DNA of 5,432 bases from Rhodospirillaceae bacterium (GTDB lineage Bacteria; Pseudomonadota; Alphaproteobacteria; JABSOH01), in NCBI GenBank assembly GCA_020629355.1, contig JAHDDM010000101.1, forward strand, positions 1 through 5,432, read 5' to 3'. Shown piece after piece: positions 1 through 5,432 of the stretch. Under the pieces are notes generated by a model. The model searched no databases, was not told where the DNA came from, and saw only the letters and a list, made by a program, of their open reading frames with translations. A program made the position numbers and the translations under genes. The first letter of the stretch is position 1, and each line of letters begins with the position of its first letter.

Positions 1-26
1 TACTGACTTTTTTGAATGATTGATGA
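1..26 (+). other. Short region upstream of ileS, probably the end of an upstream gene
   Basis: Forward-strand stops occur in every frame here: TGA at 4-6, 17-19, 21-23, and 24-26. The last lies directly before the ileS start and in its frame. An upstream gene could end at any of the first three, within about 25 bases of ileS, which would suit an operon. In many Proteobacteria the gene before ileS is ribF (riboflavin kinase/FAD synthetase), but too few codons are present to recognise it. No promoter, T-box-like leader or clear Shine-Dalgarno sequence is visible. The heptamer TGAATGA occurs twice (13-19 and 24-30), giving several out-of-frame ATGs close to the real start. Confidence 0.4.
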
Positions 27-2876
27 ATGACTGAACTCCCTGAACTAAAAGATACGGTGTGTTTACCGCAAACCGATTTTACCATGCGCGCGAGCCTACC
101 AGAGCTTGAGCCGAAAATGCTTACTCGCTGGTCGGAGATGCAGCTTTGGCAGAAAATACGTGCGCAATCTGTTGGGCGCGAGAAATTTATTCTGCATGAC
201 GGCCCACCCTATGCCAATGGGCATTTGCATATTGGTCATGCTCTGAACAAGATATTGAAAGATATTATCAATCGTAATTTTCAGAAGATGGGTCTGGATG
301 CGAACTATGTTCCGGGTTGGGACTGCCACGGCTTGCCGATTGAGTGGAAAATCGAAGAGCAATATCGTGCCAAGAACCAGAATAAAGATGACGTCCCGAT
401 CAATGAATTTCGTGGGGAATGTCGGCGTTTTGCCGCCCACTGGATGGGGGTTCAAAGCGAAGAGTTTCGCCGTTTGGGTGTCTTTGGCGATTGGGAAAAT
501 CCCTATAGCACCATGACTTTCGCCGCCGAGGCCACCATTGTTCGTGAAATTGGCCAGTTTCTGATGGATGGTTATTTATCACGCCGCGAACGGCCGGTGA
601 TGTGGTCTGTGGTGGAACGCACCGCGCTTGCAGATGCCGAAGTGGAATATGCTGAAATAAAATCCCCTTCAATCACGGTACGCTTTCCGATTACCCAAGC
701 ATCTCTTCCAGAGCTGGATGGTGCTTCTGTACTTATCTGGACCACGACTCCGTGGACGATCCCGTGTAATCGCGCGATTACAGTACATGCAGAGTTTGAC
801 TATCAGCTGGTGCAGATTACCGCTGTCGCTGAAAAATCTCTGGCACGTATCGATGAAAAAGTTCTGTTGGCAAAAGACTGTACTGCACGGGTCTTGGAAG
901 ATATCGGTGTTACGGAATATACTGTACTTCATACCTGCCAAGGCAGTGCGCTTACAGGCACAATAGCCGCGCACCCCCTGCATGGGTTGGGCTTTGATCA
1001 CGAAGTGCCGATACTGCTTGGCGATTATGTCACCAGTGATCAGGGGACAGGCTGTGTTCATACCGCACCAGGTCACGGGGTCGAGGATTATGCAACTTGC
1101 CAGAAAAACGGTATCGAAACCCCGATGACCGTCATGGCGGATGGTGGCTATCACGATAGTGTGCCGATGATGCACGGTCACTATGTCTTAACGGAAGAAG
1201 GTGCGTTTGGCTCTGCCAATGGTCATGTCATTAAGATGCTGTTGCAGGAAAACCAACTTATCGGCAAAGGCTCGGTACGCCATAGCTATCCGCATTCCTG
1301 GCGTTCCAAAAAGCCCGTAATTTACCGCGCTACCCCGCAATGGTTCATCAGTATGGAACATGATAACCTCCGCGCCCGTGTCCTTGCAGAGATTGCCAAG
1401 ACCCGCTTCATGCCAGAAGCTGGACAGAATCGCTTGCACTCCCTGATTGCGACACGCCCCGATTGGTGTATCTCGCGGCAACGGGCGTGGGGTGTGCCGA
1501 TTGCGATTTTTGTCGATAACCGTACTGGCGCGCCTTTACAGGACCCTGAGGTCATGGAGCGGATTGCCACAGCCTTTGAGGCTGAAGGTGCGGACTGTTG
1601 GTTCGACAGTCCACCAGAACGTTTCTTAGGCGGCGATTATAACCCCAAAGACTACGAGCAGATTTTTGACGTGGTGGATGTCTGGTTCGATTCGGGCAGT
1701 TCACACAGTTTCGTCTTGGAAGCACGGGAAGATTTACAGTCCCCTGCAACGCTGTACCTTGAAGGTTCAGACCAGCATCGCGGCTTTTTCCATTCCTCGA
1801 TTCTGCACTCCACGGGCACACGCGGTCGCGCTCCTTATCAAGGTGTCTTGACGCACGGTTTCACCCTAGACGCTAAGGGGCAGAAGATGTCCAAGTCTGT
1901 GGGGAATGTCATTAGCCCTGCGGAGATTAACGAAGAATATGGTGCAGAAATTCTTCGCCTTTGGGTGGCGACACTCGACTATAGCCACGATATGCGTATC
2001 GGAAAAGAGATACTAAAAGGCGTGGTCGATATGTATCGCCGAATGCGGAATACTCTGCGCTGGCTGATGGGCAATCTGCATTATCACAATCCTGAACGTC
2101 AGGTTCTGCCAGAAAACATGCCAGAACTGGAATGTTTGATTCTGCATCGTCTGTATGAAATTGATCAACAGATTCGTGAATGCCAAAGCAATTTCGATAT
2201 TCAGCAGGCAACACGCATTCTGTTCCAATTCTGTAACTATGACCTATCCGCCCTGTATTTCGACTTGCGCAAGGATACATTGTATTGTGATGCCAAGGAT
2301 GACCATAAACGTTTGGCAGCCCTGAGTATGTCGGCGATTTTGTTTGATGCCCTGACGGTCTGGCTATCGCCAATATTGACCTTCACCACCGAAGAGGCCT
2401 GGATTATGCAAACTGGTGATAGTCTGGATAACTCTATCCATCTACGGGACTATCCTACTGTTCCTGAAGACTGGTATCAGCCAGAGCTGGCGGCGCGTTG
2501 GGAAGCGGCTCTTGAGGTGCGCAAGGTTGTACTGGGTGCTTTGGAGCTTGAACGTAAGGCTGGACGGATCAAAAGTGCGCTCGAAACCCATCCAGTGGTC
2601 TATATTCAGGACACTGAAATATCTGAAAACCTTGCCAGTATTGACCTTGCGGAACTGTGTATCACGGCAGAATGCACCATCTCAGTAGAACCTGCACCCG
2701 ATGATGCTTTCCGCTTGCAAGACAGTGCATCTATTGCCGTGGTGGTGCATCCCGCGCAGGGCGAGAAATGCGCCCGTTGCTGGAAGGTCACAGAACCCGC
2801 AAGCGGTCTACCTTATCAAGAGGCACTCTGTGCACGTTGCGTTGGGGTCTTGCAGCGGGATTTCCATGTCGCGTAA
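27..2876 (+). CDS. ileS: Isoleucyl-tRNA synthetase (IleRS), bacterial class Ia type
   Basis: Cytoplasmic enzyme that activates isoleucine with ATP and charges tRNA-Ile, with hydrolytic editing of mischarged valine. At 949 residues it has the usual length of bacterial IleS. The HIGH signature is H68-I-G-H71, within PYANGHLHIGHALNK, and KMSKS is at 620-624. The inserted CP1 editing domain shows WTTTPWT from residue 238 and GTGCVHTAPGHGVEDY at 340-355, including the conserved Asp354. DVWFDSGSSH at 551-560 belongs to the returning catalytic fold. The anticodon-binding region follows KMSKS. The C-terminal zinc site is intact with Cys915, Cys918, Cys935 and Cys938. The ATG at 27 is the first possible in-frame start because TGA lies at 24-26; no strong ribosome binding site precedes it, which suggests coupling to an upstream gene. 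The wording is closest to alphaproteobacterial IleS as I remember the family. The 3' end overlaps lspA by 11 bases. Confidence 0.98.
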   Translation: MTELPELKDTVCLPQTDFTMRASLPELEPKMLTRWSEMQLWQKIRAQSVGREKFILHDGPPYANGHLHIGHALNKILKDIINRNFQKMGLDANYVPGWDCHGLPIEWKIEEQYRAKNQNKDDVPINEFRGECRRFAAHWMGVQSEEFRRLGVFGDWENPYSTMTFAAEATIVREIGQFLMDGYLSRRERPVMWSVVERTALADAEVEYAEIKSPSITVRFPITQASLPELDGASVLIWTTTPWTIPCNRAITVHAEFDYQLVQITAVAEKSLARIDEKVLLAKDCTARVLEDIGVTEYTVLHTCQGSALTGTIAAHPLHGLGFDHEVPILLGDYVTSDQGTGCVHTAPGHGVEDYATCQKNGIETPMTVMADGGYHDSVPMMHGHYVLTEEGAFGSANGHVIKMLLQENQLIGKGSVRHSYPHSWRSKKPVIYRATPQWFISMEHDNLRARVLAEIAKTRFMPEAGQNRLHSLIATRPDWCISRQRAWGVPIAIFVDNRTGAPLQDPEVMERIATAFEAEGADCWFDSPPERFLGGDYNPKDYEQIFDVVDVWFDSGSSHSFVLEAREDLQSPATLYLEGSDQHRGFFHSSILHSTGTRGRAPYQGVLTHGFTLDAKGQKMSKSVGNVISPAEINEEYGAEILRLWVATLDYSHDMRIGKEILKGVVDMYRRMRNTLRWLMGNLHYHNPERQVLPENMPELECLILHRLYEIDQQIRECQSNFDIQQATRILFQFCNYDLSALYFDLRKDTLYCDAKDDHKRLAALSMSAILFDALTVWLSPILTFTTEEAWIMQTGDSLDNSIHLRDYPTVPEDWYQPELAARWEAALEVRKVVLGALELERKAGRIKSALETHPVVYIQDTEISENLASIDLAELCITAECTISVEPAPDDAFRLQDSASIAVVVHPAQGEKCARCWKVTEPASGLPYQEALCARCVGVLQRDFHVA

Positions 2877-3342
2877 AATAAGACTCTACTCGATATTGTT
2901 TGGCCTGATGGTCATTGCGGCAGATCAAGCCAGTAAAATGGCAGTATTGACCGCGCTTGATGGTTCTGTGGAAGTCACGGGGTTCTTTAATCTGGTGCTG
3001 GTGCTGAATCACGGTGTGACCTTTGGAATGCTGCAACAGTCAGAACAGACGGGTGTCTGGATGCTGGTTGGGCTGGCTATGTTGATTTGCCTGTATCTGC
3101 TGTGGCTTTGGCGACAAAGCCAGTCTGCATTCGAGGCCATGGTTCTGATGGCGGTGATTGGCGGGGCATTGGGCAATGTCATTGATCGGATACGTTTAGG
3201 CGGCGTGATTGATTTTCTGGATTTTCACCTGTTTGGGTATCACTGGCCAGCGTTTAATCTGGCGGATAGCGCAATAGTTTTGGGCATTGCCTGTTATGTC
3301 ATTGGACAGATGAGAAGTGGGAGACAGACAGATGTACTTTGA
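2866..3342 (+). CDS. lspA: Lipoprotein signal peptidase (signal peptidase II)
   Basis: Inner-membrane aspartyl protease that removes the signal peptide from diacylglyceryl-modified prolipoproteins; it is the family target of globomycin. The 158-residue protein fits the family's usual length. Visible landmarks are D20-Q21-x-x-K24 after the first membrane segment, N48-x-G-x-x-F53 (NHGVTF), GNVIDR at 103-108, GGVIDF at 112-117 with catalytic Asp116, and FNLADS at 130-135 with catalytic Asp134. Four hydrophobic stretches, about 7-19, 63-82, 90-106 and 134-149, match the four-helix topology. The ATG at 2866 is chosen because the protein family begins here. The same frame is open further upstream, but there it reads across the ileS zinc-finger codons and has no LspA character. 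GGGA at 2857-2860, five bases before the ATG, is a modest ribosome binding site. The start lies 11 bases inside ileS, the common ileS-lspA arrangement. Confidence 0.96.
   Translation: MSRKIRLYSILFGLMVIAADQASKMAVLTALDGSVEVTGFFNLVLVLNHGVTFGMLQQSEQTGVWMLVGLAMLICLYLLWLWRQSQSAFEAMVLMAVIGGALGNVIDRIRLGGVIDFLDFHLFGYHWPAFNLADSAIVLGIACYVIGQMRSGRQTDVL
3319..3323 (+). promoter_or_regulatory. Ribosome binding site deciding the start of the MaoC-like gene
   Basis: GGGAG lies eight bases before the ATG at 3332 and inside the 3' end of lspA. It supports ATG 3332 over the in-frame GTG at 3317, which would place this purine run inside the coding sequence and add five residues (MGDRQ) without a binding site of its own. 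Confidence 0.6.
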
Positions 3343-3769
3343 AGATTTTGATACTGAAACGGTCTATACGACACAACGGCTGAAAATTACCGAAAGCATG
3401 ATTTTGGACTATGCGCTGGTTTATGATCCGCAACCCTTTCACCTAGACCCCGAACATCCGCAATCACAAGCCATGGGTGGGCTATTCGCCAGTGGCTTTC
3501 AGGCTTTGGCGTTCAGTTTGCGCTTTATGAATGATCAAGGGCTTTTCGCGCATAATCTCATTGGTCTGGGGCTGGATAAAGTCCGTTGGCACAAGCCTTT
3601 ATTGGCAGGCTCGACCATTTATGGTGCAAACCGCGCGGTGGCATTGCGTGCCTCGAAATCAAAGCCTGATCGCGGTGTCGTGACCATCGAAACCCAGTTA
3701 TTTGATCAAGACGATACCTTGCTGATGACCTCGGAACTCAGCTTTATGGTGCAAAGACGTGGAAAATAG
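3332..3769 (+). CDS. MaoC-like hot-dog-fold dehydratase/hydratase
   Basis: A 145-residue single hot-dog-domain protein of the MaoC / (R)-specific enoyl-CoA hydratase superfamily. Members add or remove water at an acyl thioester, usually acyl-CoA. The hydratase core D-x(4)-H is present as DPQPFH (Asp32 to His37, followed by L-D). It differs from the textbook D-x-N-P-x-H form by Gln for Asn, a variant I recall from MaoC-like dehydratases. GGLFASGFQALAFSLRFM at 49-66 fits the central helix, and GLGLDKVRWHKPLLAGS at 78-94 fits the following strand and turn seen in MaoC proteins. There is no signal peptide or membrane segment, so it is probably cytoplasmic. The ATG at 3332 overlaps the end of lspA by 11 bases, and the stop overlaps the GMC gene by 11 bases. 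Its substrate cannot be read from the sequence. The pairing with an alcohol-oxidising flavoprotein suggests a shared pathway, by inference only. Confidence 0.88.
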   Translation: MYFEDFDTETVYTTQRLKITESMILDYALVYDPQPFHLDPEHPQSQAMGGLFASGFQALAFSLRFMNDQGLFAHNLIGLGLDKVRWHKPLLAGSTIYGANRAVALRASKSKPDRGVVTIETQLFDQDDTLLMTSELSFMVQRRGK

Positions 3770-5372
3770 ATGTGATTATCTGATCATAGGCGCGGGTTCT
3801 TCTGGTTGCGTGGTGGCCAATCGCCTAAGCGAGAATCCCAACAACAAGGTTATTCTGCTCGAAGCAGGCGGCAAAGACCGCTCGCCGTGGATTCATATTC
3901 CCGTGGGCTATTTCAAGACCATGGGCAATCCTAAAATGGATTGGTGTTATCACACCGAAGCCGATGCTGGCCTGAACGGGCGTTCCATTCCGTGGCCTCG
4001 TGGCAAGGTTTTGGGTGGTAGCAGTTCCATCAATGGTCTTTTGTATGTTCGTGGTCAACAGCAGGACTTTGATGACTGGCGTGATCTTGGTAATGCTGGT
4101 TGGGGTTGGGATGATGTTGTACCGCTTTTTCGTAAATTAGAAGACTGGCAGGGTGCGCCCTCTCAAGGCCGTGGCCTGAACGGTCCGATGAAGGTTTCTG
4201 AAACCCGTGGCAAGCGTGATATTGTCGCCGCTTGGCTGCAGGCCGCGCAAAATTGCGGCTATCCGTGGAACGAAGACTACAATGATGGTGATCAAGAGGG
4301 CGTAAACTATTTCCAGCAAACTGCCTATGGCGGCAGACGCTGGAGCAGCGCGGTGGCCTATTTGCGTCCTGCGCAAAAACGCTCGAATCTCAAGATTGTG
4401 ACCCATGCCCAAGCCGCAAAAATCCTGTTTGACGGCACACGCGCCATGGGTGTTCAAACCATAGACGGCCGAGAATTCCATACTGACGGCGAAGTGATAC
4501 TTTGTGCTGGCGCATTAGGTTCGGCGCAACTCTTGATGGTTTCTGGTATCGGAGATAAAACAGAATTGAAACAACACGGTATTACTGTACGGTCTGATTT
4601 GGCTGGTGTAGGCAAAAATATGCAAGACCACCTGCAAGCACGCCCTGTCTATAAAACCACCGCATCCACCATCAATATCGAAACCCGCAATCTTTGGCGT
4701 AAGGCGTTGATTGCACTGCAATATGCCTATAACCGCACGGGTGCCATGACCATGGCTGCTAGCCTTGGGACAGGTTTCCTATCGACAAAACATTCACCAG
4801 ACAGACCAGATATTCAATATCATATTCAGCCTTTCAGTGCTGATCATCCCGCAGAAGGTCCGCATCAATTTTCAGCCTTTACAGCTTCGGTTCTACAGAT
4901 GCGCCCCGAAAGCCGAGGCCACATCGCGCTGGCTTCGGCGGATATTCGCGATTATCCGAAAATCCAGCCAAATTACCTTGCGACAGAGTTGGATTGCGCC
5001 ACCATCATCGAAGGGATGCGCATTACCCGCAATATTGCACGAACAGAGCCTTTAAGGGCGCTCATCACAGCAGAATACGCCCCTAGTTCAGATATTTCAG
5101 ATGATGACGATGCAGCCATGCTGAATTGGGTACGAGATTCTGCCACCACTATCTACCATCCTACTGGAACATGCCGTATGGGTATCGATGCGGGTTCTGT
5201 GGTTGACCCACAGCTTCGGGTCTATGGCGTTCAAGGGCTTAGGATTGCAGATGCTTCGATCATGCCCAATATTACCTCTGGCAATACCAATGCGCCCTGC
5301 TTGATGATCGGCGAAAAACTCGCGGAGATGATCAGAAACAGATTTTATAGCCAAGCCAGGGGAATTGCATGA
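3759..5372 (+). CDS. GMC-family FAD-dependent oxidoreductase (choline/alcohol dehydrogenase-like)
   Basis: A 537-residue flavoprotein of the glucose-methanol-choline family. It probably oxidises a primary alcohol or similar hydroxyl group and passes electrons to an acceptor or to oxygen. The N-terminal FAD-binding fold opens with DYLIIGAGSSG, whose GxGxxG is Gly11-Gly13-Gly16, and Glu35 ends the second strand (LLEAGG). GMC signature 1 is RGKVLGGSSSINGLLYVRGQ at 81-100; signature 2 is GALGSAQLLMVSGIG at 251-265. The catalytic His is His467 in YHPTGTCRMG. The second active-site residue is an Asn of the N-T-N at 509-511, probably Asn509. Length and motifs indicate an intact enzyme. No signal peptide precedes the FAD motif, so it is likely cytoplasmic. 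The start is GTG at 3759, 11 bases inside the MaoC-like gene; the ATG at 3770 is out of frame and stops at once. No good ribosome binding site precedes the GTG. Choline dehydrogenase, AlkJ-type alcohol dehydrogenase and polyethylene-glycol dehydrogenase relatives all share these motifs, so no gene symbol is given. Confidence 0.93.
   Translation: MENRCDYLIIGAGSSGCVVANRLSENPNNKVILLEAGGKDRSPWIHIPVGYFKTMGNPKMDWCYHTEADAGLNGRSIPWPRGKVLGGSSSINGLLYVRGQQQDFDDWRDLGNAGWGWDDVVPLFRKLEDWQGAPSQGRGLNGPMKVSETRGKRDIVAAWLQAAQNCGYPWNEDYNDGDQEGVNYFQQTAYGGRRWSSAVAYLRPAQKRSNLKIVTHAQAAKILFDGTRAMGVQTIDGREFHTDGEVILCAGALGSAQLLMVSGIGDKTELKQHGITVRSDLAGVGKNMQDHLQARPVYKTTASTINIETRNLWRKALIALQYAYNRTGAMTMAASLGTGFLSTKHSPDRPDIQYHIQPFSADHPAEGPHQFSAFTASVLQMRPESRGHIALASADIRDYPKIQPNYLATELDCATIIEGMRITRNIARTEPLRALITAEYAPSSDISDDDDAAMLNWVRDSATTIYHPTGTCRMGIDAGSVVDPQLRVYGVQGLRIADASIMPNITSGNTNAPCLMIGEKLAEMIRNRFYSQARGIA
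5358..5363 (+). promoter_or_regulatory. Strong ribosome binding site for a frame starting at 5369
   Basis: AGGGGA lies five bases before an ATG at 5369, inside the last codons of the GMC gene. The ATG forms a 4-base ATGA overlap with the GMC stop, a classic translational-coupling arrangement. It is the best Shine-Dalgarno match near any start in the window, which argues that a real gene follows. Confidence 0.6.
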
Positions 5373-5416
5373 AAGTTAATTGGACACCTCCATTTACCTA
5401 TCTTTTGCGCATCTAG
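5369..5416 (+). CDS. Start of a coupled downstream reading frame, 15 codons then a stop
   Basis: The ATG at 5369 overlaps the GMC stop as ATGA and has a strong ribosome binding site, but the frame reads MKVNWTPPFTYLLRI and stops at TAG 5414-5416. I recognise no family in so short a peptide. It may be a genuine tiny peptide, the decayed start of a former gene, or the start of a full gene in which a base is missing or extra. A run of four T at 5403-5406 sits just before the stop, and both other forward frames are open from the middle of this stretch to the window end. One added T would continue the frame as LFAHLVANRS, and one lost T as LCASSGKSLI. The final 16 bases after the stop show no terminator hairpin. 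The window edge prevents a decision. Confidence 0.3.
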   Translation: MKVNWTPPFTYLLRI

Positions 5417-5432
5417 TGGCAAATCGCTCATC

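Noticed and set aside
669..1181. A 170-codon open frame on the minus strand inside ileS
   Set aside because: It lies wholly antisense to the conserved editing-domain region of ileS, has no recognisable motif, and looks like a shadow of the coding sequence.
1927..2373. A 148-codon open frame on the minus strand inside ileS
   Set aside because: It is antisense to the anticodon-binding region and the composition is not protein-like (many Arg, His, Pro and Cys); no start signal or known family is visible.
2701..2865. A longer lspA start, adding 55 residues at the N-terminus
   Set aside because: The added stretch is the shifted reading of the ileS C-terminal zinc-site codons, has no LspA character, and would give a protein far longer than the family. 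The ATG at 2866 gives the normal length.
3317..3331. A GTG start for the MaoC-like gene five codons upstream
   Set aside because: The purine-rich GGGAG sits right at and after this GTG and is correctly spaced for the ATG at 3332, so the ATG is preferred.
4137..4481. A 114-codon open frame on the minus strand inside the GMC gene, with some hydrophobic stretches
   Set aside because: It is fully antisense to an intact, motif-rich enzyme gene and shows no family motif; the hydrophobicity follows from the complementary codons.
5373..5432. Possible terminator after the GMC gene
   Set aside because: The T-run at 5403-5406 has no GC-rich stem before it, and the only palindrome is the short TGCGCA at 5406-5411, so no terminator can be supported.

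Overview
The window carries four complete genes, all on the + strand and packed end to end without intergenic space: isoleucyl-tRNA synthetase (ileS), lipoprotein signal peptidase (lspA), a MaoC-like hot-dog hydratase, and an FAD-dependent GMC-family oxidoreductase. A well-placed ribosome binding site and start codon for a fifth reading frame overlap the end of the oxidoreductase. That frame stops after 15 codons, and only 60 bases remain after the oxidoreductase stop.

The wording of IleS (for example the WSVVE-type stretch before ALADAEVEY, and the region around the HIGH motif) reads most like alphaproteobacterial IleS. The ileS-lspA pair is a common neighbourhood in Proteobacteria. Base composition looks moderate rather than strongly GC-rich. 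I therefore suggest an alphaproteobacterium of moderate GC. This is inference from remembered family patterns, not a search, and I cannot name a genus.

Layout: bases 1-26 are the end of an upstream region with stops in all three forward frames. ileS covers 27-2876, lspA 2866-3342, the MaoC-like gene 3332-3769, the GMC gene 3759-5372, and the possible fifth start is at 5369. Each of the three internal junctions overlaps by exactly 11 bases, and the last is a 4-base ATGA overlap, so the array looks like one translationally coupled operon.

The first two genes are housekeeping: charging of tRNA-Ile, and maturation of lipoproteins in the inner membrane. The last two look catabolic or biosynthetic: oxidation of an alcohol-type substrate, and hydration or dehydration of an acyl thioester. 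Nothing in the sequence fixes their substrate. The fusion of a housekeeping pair to this redox/hydratase pair, with its uniform overlaps, is the most unusual aspect. I found no mobile element, CRISPR array, tRNA, rRNA, terminator or clearly novel system.
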